From: Lunularia cruciata
Lineage: Eukaryota; Streptophyta; Marchantiopsida; Lunulariales; Lunulariaceae
Length of the DNA stretch: 64,000 nucleotides
Direction: 5' to 3'
Assembly: GCA_948567375.1 (NCBI GenBank)
Contig: OX419760.1
Span: forward strand, 32,054,001 to 32,118,000
Shown piece after piece: positions 49,096 through 60,560 of the stretch. Numbering within the stretch: position 1 is the stretch's first letter; each line of letters begins with the position of its first letter. The position numbers were made by a program, and so were the translations under genes. Below the pieces are notes generated by a model. The model was not told the origin of the DNA and searched no databases. It saw only the letters and a list, made by a program, of their open reading frames with translations.

Positions 49096-50892
49096 CTATA
49101 AAATACCTTCTTTCATGAGGTGTAAAATTTGCTGGAAATTTGTAATAACGTAGGGATAGGAACCATAGCTTCTTCCCTGAACAGAAATACAAGCGCCAAT
49201 CATCCCCCGATAGAAAGAGGGGAACAGAGTCAACTGACCGAAAAAGTTTCCGTCCGAGCTGACCACACGGTACATCTGCACCCCCGATATTGGATCGGGT
49301 TCGTCCCGCGGGGTACAGTACCATAAAATGGACCGCGGCAGGAACTGCATACGTGTCTTTGGTTTTTCTAACCTTTTCCCGTTTTCCTTCGTCTCCTTAT
49401 TTGTTTCCATCCTTCATAATCCACGTTGGGGGTGGCAGAGCAGAGCAGAGGAGAGGAGAGGAGAGGAGAGGAGGGGCGGCGATCGATGGATGGCGAGATG
49501 AGGAGGAGGAGGTGTAGTTTGCGTCATCTGGTGTAGTAATTGCTGCAGCATCCCTTGCGTTACAGCAGGCAGTAAATCAATCGACGGAGGGGAGGAGGAG
49601 GACGCGGAGAATTCTGGACAGAGGAGTTGGAGAATTCGTGTTGTTGTTGTTTGGTGTGAGAAGTAGAGAAGAGATCTGTGTACTGCTGGTGGTGGGAGAG
49701 AGAGAAGGGGCAGAGGGGAAAAGGAGGAGTTGCAGCGCTTGGCAGAGAGAGATAGAGTTTAGGGTGTCAATTCGATCGTTGGATTCGAGAACAGTGTGGT
49801 TTGTTCACCCGTGTGTAGGAGAGGCGTCTTTTAAGACGGAGGGAAGATAATTGTGGTGTAAAGAAAGGGAGAAAGGGAGGGAGGGTGTATAAGACAGTCG
49901 TTTCCGATTGCGGAGGGGGCTGCTTGCGTGGAGAGCATAGCGGTGCCCCCTATGAAGAGTATACGGGGATTGAAATCTGTGCAACCAGCACTTGTACCAG
50001 GCCGAATGGCGCCCAAGGGTTACACTACTCCCACGCTGCTGCGTTTCATGTACTGCCTACCCTTTCGCTCCCCGCCCTAGGAAGCAAGAAAGCACAATTT
50101 AGCCATACCTTCATTCAGCCCTTGCGTCCGTTTATCGTATTCACTAAACTCCTGTTGCTTTTGTGCAAAGCAACTTAAGGTGAGAGAGAATTGGCCGGTA
50201 CTCACTCTTGCCCACGTGCATATCCTATTCCGTAGTTTGGAAGTGTCTGATTTCCCCGTTCATTGGAAATTGTGGAGATCCCTCGGGTTCACCGCAGGTT
50301 TGAGAGTGCAGTTAGTCATTCATTTGTTGTCAGACGTCGTTGAATACCGGTTGCGATCTAGAGATGGAACGGAAAGAGATCATCCATTGTTAAGCCAAGA
50401 CTTGGAATTCCTTTTCTATCTCATAGTATCCAGTCTGTATGATAACGTTCTTCAATGTCATAGGATGTCATGCTGTATCTGGCTTTTGCGTGCAAGTCAT
50501 ACACACACCACCTATCCGTGAACCTTAGTTGAGCCTTCCCTCCTGCTTTTCGGTTGGCTTGAGTTTCTTTCTGATCTTTCCGTATCTTGCACGTCTTCAC
50601 CGACTGTTTGTTGTTTATAGCTCTTTCTAGAGAACGTCCCTTCTCCATCGTACTTGTGTCTTGATGCAGTTATCTTCTGCGTCGGACTCCCAGTTTGATA
50701 ACTCTTTCGTCCGTTGAACTTGGATGTAAGCCTTTGTACCTGCTGAAGCAGGTGAGTCCAGCAATCCAGCAATTCAGGCATCTAAGGTTATGGACCTGAC
50801 ATCATAGTGAAGGCAAAAGGTTGAACTTGCTCTAAGATCGGAGACGAGAACCAGAAGCAGAGAGCGTCTGAGGAGCAAAGTGGGTGAAAGCC
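49096..50892 (+). promoter_or_regulatory. Candidate promoter and long 5' leader of the Yippee-like gene
   Basis: A TATAAAATA box (49097-49105) stands at the sharp border between the AT-rich upstream DNA and a GC- and GA-rich stretch (49300-49900, with GAGAG and GGAGGA runs at 49436-49512). This is the layout of a plant promoter followed by a purine-rich leader. The remaining distance to the ATG at 50893 probably includes leader introns, and open frames of 60-110 codons in it lack recognisable domains. The transcription start near 49130 is inference. Confidence 0.4.
49436..49475. repeat. GAG-rich microsatellite
   Basis: CAGAG units pass into repeated GGAGA units. Confidence 0.9.
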
Positions 50893-53439
50893 ATGGGGAA
50901 ATTGTACTTGACACAGCTGGATGGGCGCATTTACAGCTGTAGCTACTGTCACAGCCATCTCGCCAACTTCGACCAACTAGTGTCTAAGGCATGGATCTTC
51001 TGGCTCGTTATAGCAGCTCTGATTACAGTTACAAGTTTCGTCAGTGCGAATTTCCTTGTGTTGTTGGCCCTGCCCTGAGAATCATGCAAATTTCAGCCCG
51101 AGAGTTTTACTAGACCTGAGTAGGCTTTTAATCGCAGCATATAGCATGCACCAGCGGCGTAGTACGTAGAGTGTGTGGGGAGTTTTGACAGGTTTCCTTT
51201 CTGGGGTTTCTAGTGCCTATCGAAATAGTCTTGACAAGGAATTAATTTGGGGCGCAATCTTTGTCGCTACCTGGACTTGGTGCTTCAGGGTCTGGTTCAG
51301 ACAGATTATACAAAATGGGTTATGGCTTCCGCGCTCGAGATTAGGAAGAGTTTCTCTTCGAGTTTATCCCGGATAGTCCGGGTTAATAGACAGTTCTGGA
51401 ATGCAGTGAAATTTAGTACGATCTTTACTCTGCATTTGCTGAAGAGGAGGGACTAAGAGAGTGCACATTTGTATCATTCATTGGTGAGTTTCAGTGTCTA
51501 ATTTTCGTGTGTATTCTTTGGCACAGGCGTTCCATTGTCGACATGGAAAGGCCTATTTATTCAATACCGTGTAAGTTTTGATCTTCCTCTCTGCGAACTT
51601 TTAACGTTGTATGTAATGTGCCTGTTTGGCATGGAGTAGATGCGCAATTGGTATCCATAGTGCATGTGCTTGGAAGTGTAATTCGGATCATGCGTCTTTG
51701 TCAGATGTTAACTCAGACCGTTCCTCGTAGGTTTCCAGTTTCATGTTTCGTTCGTCTGTTGACTGCAGTGGTGGCCATGCCCAAAACACATTTGTCCCGC
51801 ATGGATCCAACATCACGGTTTTCACGACGTCGTGACCTATGAAGATGTCTTAACTACCAATCTTGCCCTCCTTGCCCACTTGACATGTCTTACTTAAAAA
51901 ATCGAGCTTCAGGACGTGCTATCAGATTTCCTTTGGTCGTCCACCTTTAAACCTGGAATAAGAATTACAACTGGAAGATAAAGAATTTGTAATCAAGATT
52001 TAAGAAGAACACCTACAGGAGGTAGTTTTTTCTTGATTAAACACAGCACGTATTCGTGGGCTCGATACGCAGGTTGGGAGGATGGTAGTTCAAGTTTTGA
52101 GGCATTCGAATCTCCTTAAATATGGAACGATATCAGTCGGGTTGGTTGAAGGAAATGGGTGATTAGGAGTTCTAACCTAAAGCCCAGCAGATGTCTTGCA
52201 AATTTTGAGATCGCAGAGTGGACAAGAATTATGGTTGCAAGTTTTCAGATTGTGTTGGAGAAGATACAGTACAGAACTTGTATAATCTCCATATCACTGG
52301 ATTGCATAGAGTTGTTCTGCTGATACAATGAAAAGATGCACAACCGATTTAGCCGAGACCTCGTTCTAGGTTTTTGTCTCCCTTCGAAGGGATGACATTC
52401 CCTCATTGCCCTCAAGGTTTGGGTACAGTTCTTCAGCAGTCAATTTCGACGTCTATTGTCGATTCAGTGTTGTTCTTGCCAAATCTACATCATTCAGCTA
52501 CCTTAGTTGGACTATCATGCATCTTACGTTGTGCTGTATAATAGTACGGGTTCCTGATTGGAAAGGGGATAATGCAGACTTGACAACCCAAGTGGACAAT
52601 TTACTACTAGCTTTAAATTCGCTGGCGCGTACATGTCTTATTGAGCCTACTTCCAATTTAATGTTATCTTGCTGCTATACGCAAATATTGACCTTTGAAT
52701 GCATATACAGGACCTTGATCCTTGCTGACTATCCTTAGATCTAATCTCTTTGTATCTGCTAGCTGGTCTATCTCATTAATCGTCCATAGTTCATCTGTGT
52801 CACTACATCTTCGCTCTTACTTTCTTACTTAGCAGTACCGTTGGGCACCAATGATCTTGACAACGAGGAGATGCAAGTCGTTTTATTTGGTTTGACTAAC
52901 TTCCTCAACTATGTGCGTTTGTGGTGCAGTGTGAACGTCTCGGTCGGACCACACGAGGATCGGAGGATGACTACAGGTCTTCACACTGTAGCTGATATAT
53001 GTTGCAACTGCTGCCAGCGGATTGTTGGCTGGAAATATGTACGTGCATATGTTCTCTAGTTGGCAGGCGCGGCTTACTTTCTTTTACTCTTTTACTTTTA
53101 CTTTTACTTTCTTTTACGTAGTACACCAGGTCTCAAACTTCGCCTCGATGGGAGGCTGTGTTCTAAATTGTTGGCTGTTAAATGCTCAGTTATGATGTCA
53201 TGGTTTTAAGAGAGAAAATATGTTCTACAAGTTTCTTATGGTTTTTCCTGTTCTTATCAAGGCTTACTCTCCTGTGTGGAATGTAGTAGCTTCATTTAGG
53301 GGGACTCTCAATAAAAACTTTTGCTTTTTGTGTTTGCCTTTCACAGGAATTGGCTCATGACCCGATGCAGAAGTACAAGGAAGGGAAATTCATCCTTGAA
53401 CGGTATAGATTTGAACTGAAGGATAGATATCGACCCTGA
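50893..53439 (+). CDS. Yippee-like zinc-binding protein, 113 aa, four exons
   Basis: Yippee proteins are small zinc-binding proteins conserved across eukaryotes; the fold is related to the cereblon thalidomide-binding domain. Exons are 50893-50988, 51527-51570, 52930-53038 and 53347-53439, and the phases join cleanly to a TGA stop. The product has the family signature exactly. Cys16-X2-Cys19 ([11 protein letters not shown]) and Cys72-X2-Cys75 (DICCNCCQ) are separated by 52 residues, with [28 protein letters not shown] and [11 protein letters not shown] in the expected order. The ATG at 50893 is chosen because MGKLYL matches the usual start; no earlier ATG lies in frame close by. Introns 2 and 3 have GTAAGT and GTACGT donors. 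Intron 1 appears to use a GC donor (AAG|GCATGG), which is unusual. Length fits the family (about 105-130). Plant function is poorly defined. Confidence 0.93.
53075..53117. repeat. (CTTTTA)n tract in Yippee intron 3
   Basis: Imperfect tandem CTTTTA units, pyrimidine-rich on the coding strand, inside the third intron. Confidence 0.85.
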
Positions 53440-55190
53440 AACTAATCTGGGTAGATTTGATTCAGTTGGAAGCACCAGATCTGCTTTGGTTTCTAATAAG
53501 CCTGCTTGTTGCGGTTTTATGGCTAGTACATGCACTCATTTCACATTCAGTCGTCACACGATAATACTACTTTTTGGAAGGCAAGCTTCTGAATAACAGG
53601 TCACTAGTCTTTGACACTGGATGACTGGCAGAGCACTGATTATTAGGGTTTGTGCCTTGGCTGAACAGAGCAAAGGTCGTCGATGGCGATAGCAACGGAA
53701 CTACTGAATACTACCTGGATTCCCATCCGGTTGGCAGTGACACCGAGGATGTTTGAGACCGTGTCCATCGTTCCAAGCACCTGTACAATCCGTGTAAAGC
53801 GTTGATAACAGGAACTGGACTTGGGGTATTCGCATGGCATTGTAAAAAGATAGTGCTTGTGTTTGTGTACAAAGCGGTTTGCTCGAGTCCTTGTTGCGAT
53901 GCACGGCCGTCACTTGAGCATCATCTAGAGTAGCTGTATATAGATACCAATTCTATTGACCACATTATGAACACAATTTTCTTCAGCGATTCATATCTTC
54001 TCGTTGGTATTGCTGGCCTCCCCTGGGCTGGGATAATGGAGATATGACTAGTTGTCCGTAAGGATATCTAGTGCTAACTAGCCGTGTTTTGCCACTTGAC
54101 AGTGGAGGAGTTTCATATGATCGAGCTAGCATTTTGGTCCCATTCTGGACCAGTGTGGCCGGAAGATGTTGATGGAACAACTCTTAAAGAAATAACATAT
54201 GAAACATTCCCACTATTTCTGCTCATGCGTGTTTCAAGCATCCAAAATCTGCTAAGGTGTACCATGGCGCGCACAATGTACCCACTTGGTACGTACAGAT
54301 GAGTGTGAAGTGCTTCTGCTTCGCCAATTTTTATTAATGGAATGGTGCATTACAGGAAAGATGATTATGGTTGTGTTATCAACCGGAACCTCTCTGACAG
54401 ATACCGTTCGCGTTACCTATTTGTGGTATGAAAGTGTTCCCAAGGTGGATCAATGTCTCATACGGAAGGACATCTCAGATGGGTGGTAGAACATAAATCC
54501 AGAAAGAGATAAACGCATTGGAGTCATCGGTCTATGTGGACGAAGTCCTTCTCCCATTGCGAGAGGTGGACAGAAATCACGAAAGGAGACATCAGTAGAG
54601 GGTCAAAACAAGCTTGGTCTGTCATCATGTATGTGAGGTGCATAGACCTCAAGAAACATCAAAGCAAGAAAAAGGCCGACAAGTTGAGCATGTAACTGTA
54701 ACAGCACGCCAGTCCTCAGGTGACTCCTTACCTGAAGAATTTAGAATTGAAGGAAGCAAAGACATCGATCATGAATTCAGTGGTCGCCCAGTGTACATGA
54801 AGCTGAGTCGGGTGAAATTCTGCAACCGTCAGATGATTCCATTCATGCAAAAACTTAGGACCGAAGGTTATGCAAATGTAGAACTGAAGAATACGGTGGT
54901 CAATTTAGAACCTATTTGGAGTTGAAAAAGGTAAACATTTCTAGCACATCTCCATTGAACATGAAAGTAAAAGATCCGGAGAAATTTGCATGGCCTCTTG
55001 GCAAGAGTTCACCTGTTAGCACCATGGCCAATATATTTACTCACCAAACGTTTACTTACAGAACATAACTCAAATGACTTTGACAATGTTAGTTTACTGG
55101 AGGGTTTGTAAAATTAAAGCACATTTGCACTTACAAACAAAAGAAACACATACGTTCAAAAGACCATATTGTCTCTCGTCTTTCATTACC
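53440..55190. other. Intergenic; one unexplained open frame
   Basis: The first part is presumed Yippee 3' untranslated region. An open frame of 103 codons (54614-54925, plus) with phrases such as SLPEEFRIEG and KFCNRQMIPFMQKLRTEGY has better-than-random coding appearance. It begins at a non-ATG codon, has no partner I recognise and may be a transposon fragment. Confidence 0.35.
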
Positions 55191-55194
55191 TACT

Positions 55195-55330
55195 TTAGAG
55201 ACAATTTGGGCTTAGCCCCAATTGGGGCTAAGCCCCATGTTACCTTTTTTGTCTCTCCCTTGTACGGCTTGATGGGGTCTTCCCATCCTTCATTTTTCGT
55301 ACGCGGTTGCCTTTCCATCTTTAGATACAA
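55195..55330 (+). mobile_element. LINE 3' end, plus orientation
   Basis: This is a 3'-end copy of the R2-like family, joined tail to tail with the large minus-strand copy. It includes a perfect 28-bp palindrome at 55208-55235 made of GGGCTTAGCCCC, AATT and its complement. That suggests two copies of the GGGGCTTAGCCCC block fused in opposite orientation. Confidence 0.8.
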
Positions 55331-55406
55331 TAAGAAAAAGGTGACCGCGTAGGAAAAACTAAGGATGGGAAGACCCCATCAAGCCGTACAAGGGAGAGAC
55401 AAAAAA
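55245..55406. repeat. Large inverted repeat formed by two LINE 3' ends
   Basis: Arms 55245-55290 and 55361-55406 are exact reverse complements over 46 bp. The sequence between them continues partly complementary (CGTACGCGGTTGCC against GGTGACCGCGTAGG), so the whole could fold as a hairpin of roughly 75-80 base pairs. Confidence 0.95.
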
Positions 55407-58400
55407 AGCAACATAGGGCTAAGCCTCAATAGAGTCTATATGAGAAATCTGCCCTACTGCACCTAAGATATCCAAGCTATGCAAATCGTACTGTCTACAC
55501 ACAACTGGAGCATCCGAAGAAACATCACCTAATGTGATTGCTCTCTTATGGATTGCACCAGCCACTGCCCTCTGTAGAGCAATGGACACACGTTGTCTAA
55601 AATATGCTACAAAGTATGAAAGTGAGAGTGGTACCCCCTGCCTCCTAACATGATAAGCTCTCGTGCACTCCCTGACAATGTGTCAAATGTTGTGTCCATC
55701 GCTCCATATAACTCCAAGGCTAGAGGAACAAAGAGATGACCTTGCTGCATGCCCCTATACTTGGAGACCTTGCGACCTACTGCTGCACTCGCCGCCCATC
55801 CAAGGGGATGGGTAATCACTCCCTCCAAAACTGTATCCCACGTAGGGTTTGTAACCACAACATCCGCTATTGTCACCTGATCATCTCGGACCAAATATAA
55901 GTCTGCCCTAACACATGTTGTCTGCAAAGCATACAAACTCTCCCTCCAAGCCAAGTATCCACTCTCTCGTGCCGTAGTAAACACTATGTCCCTAATAGCA
56001 TCATGTGTAGCTATCCTCTATCCTCCAAAAGGACATCGTGTCATGTAGACCGCTGCTACATCTAGTGTAGAACCACACTCACAAGTGAATAATGAAGATG
56101 CAGATGGGTGGACCAAACCTAGGTAAAACCTCATCGCTGAAGAGAAAGTAACTGGTGCAAGTTGGAATGCCCTAATGCACGGTCGAGCTAGGATCCAAGA
56201 GCCTGCACCCTTGCCGGAGCAAGAGCAAAGACATGCTCTAGTAGCCTAAGGAATGGATGATTCGACTAAAAGAGAATGTAGCGTATGCTCACACTGTCGC
56301 TCCATCAAGGAAGACTATAAACCTCTAGTCCAATCTGATGATAGTGAAGCAAAAGTTGGAAAATCCTCTCGTGCTTCTGGGGATAGACTATCTCTTGTCT
56401 GCCGAACACCTAGAGAGAAAAGGATCCTCCCTCCACCTCTCACATAAGTCTCCAAAACTGGCCTATCAACAACCACAAAACGAGAGGAAAGTAGGGGTGC
56501 CGAGAGAACCCTACTACCCAAATATGCTATAGGTGCCATCTCCTCCATAATAGCTAGCCAACCCCACCACATGAGATCTGCAGAGCCGTCTGTCTACTTG
56601 CCAAATTGCATGTCACACACTCAAAGTCCCTGGTCCAATAATATCACCAAAGACTCCCATAATCCTCCTATCAAATGCTCTTAGATGTGGAAGGAAGGAC
56701 GATGAGGAAGGAATTGTGCGGATGAGGTAGGATAGTTGACGAGCAATACTGGAGGAGAGTATACCAAATGCCACATGCGGATCTCCTAGTAACAGAAGGT
56801 CATCCACATAGAGAACATCCTCTGCAAGGGTAACGTCTAAGAAGCGGGTGACAAAATCCTATGATCCTACTGGCACTCCAAGAACACAAAGTCCATCTAT
56901 GGATGTGATACACCCCTCTGGAAGCTCAAGGTGGGGAGGGATACTTAAAGGGGCCCATGCCCTACATTTTGACACCTTGACTCTCAAGCCTACTAGATGT
57001 AGCTTGGTAGTCAAGTAGTCAAAGGCTTGCCTAATTTGATCTACAAGGCCTACCATGTGTGTATCATCTGCCAAGGAGGAAAATACACAACCTGGCACGG
57101 CCAAAGTAGTAGATAAGAGAGCTCTAAAGTGAGCCATGGCAAATAAGGGCCCCCCAAAGGATCTCCCTCATGTGTACTAATAGTTGACTCCAAGACGATG
57201 ACTCCTTCTTGTGAACCACCATGCTGGTAGTAAAGGGAAGCAAGAGAGCCATAAAAAGACTGCACAAAAGGAATGAGACTCGCCAAGGATCCACCAGCCT
57301 CCCTAAGCTCTATAAAGATGGATTCCCGTGAGATGCTACTAAAAGCGTTCTCAACATCCACCTAAAGGATGACCCACTCCGGATAGATATCTAGGAGTGC
57401 TCTAATGCTTAGAGATATAGCCTCACATCCTCCAGGTGTAGCTACTCCAAACTTATGTGGATTGAGGTATTGTTGAAAGTGAGAATGATATTGAAGGACA
57501 ATGGTATGACCGACCAAATGAAAAAGGATCTCTCCAATAACAATCAATTTAATGCCCTCCGTGTCCTTCTCCTTTGTGAGAAGTCGACTAGCACCTAACA
57601 CCCGACTAACAAACATAGGAATATCTCCTCTTGTTACTGCTACAGCCACTTGAAACAACTCACTAAAACCACTGGAAGGATAATTTGCCTAGAAGCAATC
57701 TCTAAGGTGCTCATAAACCATCCCTGACAAGCCTCTTGAGGAAAGGCGAGGGGCAATGCACAATGCTTGTGCAAATAGCGACCTATCAAGACATAAGGCT
57801 GCTTAGGCTTATAATCTAAGACCTCTAGTGGTAGTCCCTTTATTGCTATAGGATGTAGTGAGCGTAGGGAAGTCTCATCAGTAGGACTCGCCATAGACAA
57901 AGGGTGTAGCGCTCGTGCCGCTCTACTAAACTCACCCGCTTGATCCAATGTCCTACACCATTGTAATTGATTAGACTCTATGGTATCTTGTGGTGATGCA
58001 TATCTCCTAAATCATGGAGCCCTAACAGACTCCTCTTGAAGGGCCGCTCAATCCCCCGCTCAGAATCGACAAAATCTAGCAGCCACCTCCCTATACCGTG
58101 CACGTCCCCCTCTAGCATAGCAAAGACATCATCGAGGGAGTAAGAGGAATAGGAACCATGTTAACTTGTCCAAGGGATCAAGTGCCAAATGATCAAGTGG
58201 TAGGTGAAAAGCCTATCTAGCTTCATCATGGAGTGTGCGGGGTAGCCTATGGAATAGATGTGGATATGGAAAACTAGTCTCAAATAACCCCAAAATGCAA
58301 CACGCCTGAGAAGCTAACCATTCCCACGACTCGATTGGTATCCTTGGAATAATCAACGAAGGGATAGAAGAAGCGTGTGTAATCCCAAGTGTCATTGCTG

Positions 58401-58680
58401 TCGATGTGGTTGCTTGTCTCACGTGGGCACCCCAAGTGGTCCAATCATAGTCCTTGTGCATCCTTCCCACATGGGTCTTTACTCCTTGCGAGATAAAGCA
58501 TCGGTGACACACTGGACATGGTGTATCTTGAGTCGCTCTAAGCAACCCCACATGGGAAGGTGTAGCCATGGCTAGCACAAAAGTAGTGATAGTAACACAT
58601 GTTTGCTCCTTTCCATATCTCCCCATATCTGCAAAACCACAACCACTCACATCCCAACTCACATAAGAAAACAATCTCTA
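55325..58680 (-). mobile_element. R2-like LINE retrotransposon with restriction-like endonuclease, decayed
   Basis: A near full-length but broken non-LTR element, read leftwards. The first segment (58674-58213) has a C2H2 zinc finger: CPVC...H...H, with C53, C56, H68 and H73. Reverse-transcriptase pieces follow in several frames: 57948-57640, 57658-57362, 57361-57050 (motif A, DVENAF), 57137-56859 (motif C as LADDTH near 57071; then GLRVKVSKCRAW), 56807-56613 and 56572-56315. A cysteine knuckle (CECG...TRCPFGG, about 56088-56030) precedes the endonuclease-like part (55984-55607: RADLYLVRDDQVTIADVVV, FVPLALELYGAMD). N-terminal zinc finger, central RT and C-terminal knuckle plus PD-(D/E)XK-like nuclease is the domain order of R2/CRE/NeSL-type LINEs. 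The 3' untranslated region runs to about 55325. Many stops and frameshifts make it inactive. Confidence 0.85.
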
Positions 58681-58930
58681 CCCTAAAATCTACAAACTCT
58701 CATAACTTTCAATTTCCATCTCCAAAATTTTCAAACTAAATTCCCATGGAACTTAATCATGAAAACCAAGAGATTGAAAATGAAAATTCCCGACCTATCA
58801 CTCTCAATGTGTAATGATCACTCTAAACCCTAAAAAATCTAAAAATCCTCATAACTTTCTACTCCATTCTCCATAGTCTTCAATCTAGGTACAAATGGAA
58901 CCAAAATTGAAAAACAAAGAGAATCGACTA
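58679..58930 (-). repeat. Two tandem units upstream of the LINE
   Basis: The blocks CCCTAAA, TCTACAAACTCTCATAACTTTC and CCATGGAAC-TAA at 58679-58800 recur in changed form at 58822-58930. The repeats sit just 5' of the first coding segment of the LINE. That is where some LINEs carry promoter monomers, so they may be part of its 5' region. Confidence 0.65.
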
Positions 58931-60060
58931 TTCACTTGAGTGCTATATTCTAGAGAGCCCTCAGGAATTATAGATATCTTCTCACATCACTCCCTCTCCT
59001 CTCTTGTCTCCACACTCTACCGCAGTTCTTGCATTCCCTAGTTGGTGGATTAACTTGAGACAATAAGCATGAATTAAGATTTTGAGTGTAGAATTCAAGT
59101 TGAAGTCCTCACAATTTTGTGAACTAGCTGGCTACAGGAATTTTTGAAGAAAAGTTTGTGAGGAGAGGAGAGTATATTCTGCAGGTGATAATCATCACCT
59201 GGGCCCTCATATATTGAAGTCCGTAGTAGGTCAATGACATTCTCGCAACACCAAGTAAGGGCATCACCACACGTGTAACGCCTGCTATCTCAAATCTGGA
59301 TATCACTTTTGGAGATTTCAGCCGGGCTAACTAACTTTGGAGGCTTTGGCTTGCAATGGTGGTCACCATTTGCTGAACATATCTGGCATTCTTCACTGCC
59401 TAGTGACTCACGCCAAAAGTTGACTTCAATACTCGTTCCTAATTTACCGCCCAATGAGGAATGGAGGCAAGTATGGAGGACCACCAAACATGGCAAGCAT
59501 GAGCACGGAGTGCAAAACTCCTTTGACGTCTCCATCTTAAGGAGGATGGCTATTTAGAAGCTGGTGGTGCGGTATCCATCAGTGGATATGCACTAGCTAA
59601 CTGCAATCAAAACTGAAGATAGATTGTAGTAAGCTTCAATGGACCTAACCTTAACAGATTTCTCCATAGAAAAATTCCAGCCAAAAATTATACTCCAACT
59701 CAAAATGGAATAGAGGACACTAAAAGTGAAAAAGGGGTAATGGGCATGAAGTCCAAAGAAAAGGGACTAAAACACTATGTAGAATTTTGGCATCCAAAGT
59801 GAAACAAAGGAGAAAGTAACCAAGTGACTAATGTTGGAACTTATTTGATATAGGTTTTCCAATAGTATACTTGGTAGATGATGAGGAGGGAGGATTTTAG
59901 AGGAGTGGAGTTCTTATTGCCATCACATGTCTACAAAAACACAATATTTAGAGCGTTGTAGAGTTTACTACTCTTTGTCTAAAATATAACATCAAGAACC
60001 AAACACAAAGCCACAAATTAGAAAAAGAAGTGTAGTAACACCAATGAAAGTAAGGAAGGG
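58931..60060. other. Repeat-derived or intergenic, nothing firmly recognised
   Basis: Overlapping opposite open frames near 59290-59557 have no recognised domain. The remainder is AT-rich and without coding signal. Confidence 0.4.
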
Positions 60061-60560
60061 TAGGCTACTCATGGACGATACGGTAGAGGTCTTCCAATGG
60101 TATATCCGGTAAGTGGAGGAAGATCCTAGTCGTATTGGGTGTGCCCATTGTCACCGCCCATCGATGAAGACCCAACGCCTAAGCACATTGCAATGTGACT
60201 AATACACACTGTTGGTAATGGGTGTGAGCATGGTTAGATAGCAAGCAATGCTCCTCTCCGTGGAAATGAACCCCAAGCTACATTCTTAAGGAGATCATCA
60301 AAGTGGTGATGCAGGCACCCAAAAATCTCAACTGCCAAAGGGACAAAGGTATTGGAGTATAGCTATAGTGCATAGTTTTCTTCCTTGCCCCTAGAGGCAA
60401 TGGTTGTTACTACTCCCACCTATAACCCTACTTGTGCCAATGAGTTAGCTTGTAGAGGTTTGCCACCACCACATTATGCAAAGTGTGACGACCATATGTG
60501 AAAGTAACAATATTTTGTTACACTCAACAAATATGTGGTCTTGGTAGATCCAACCATTGC
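60060..60560 (-). mobile_element. C-terminal fragment of a second R2-like LINE-type protein
   Basis: On the minus strand a frame at about 60360-60230 reads NTFVPLAVEIFGCLHHHFDD. This corresponds to the FVPLALELYGAMD segment in the endonuclease C-terminus of the large LINE but is clearly a different family. It continues in other frames with HTHYQQCVLVTLQCA (about 60220-60170), which looks like the C-terminal tail known to me from related plant elements. Stops and shifts are frequent. Upstream motifs cannot be recovered. Confidence 0.6.

Noticed and set aside
51173-51456. Open frames inside Yippee intron 1
   Set aside because: They do not continue the Yippee protein and are bounded by stops; normal intron read-through.
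54614-54925. 103-codon open frame after the Yippee-like gene
   Set aside because: No ATG start, no partner exons and no family recognised. A transposon relic is possible but cannot be shown.
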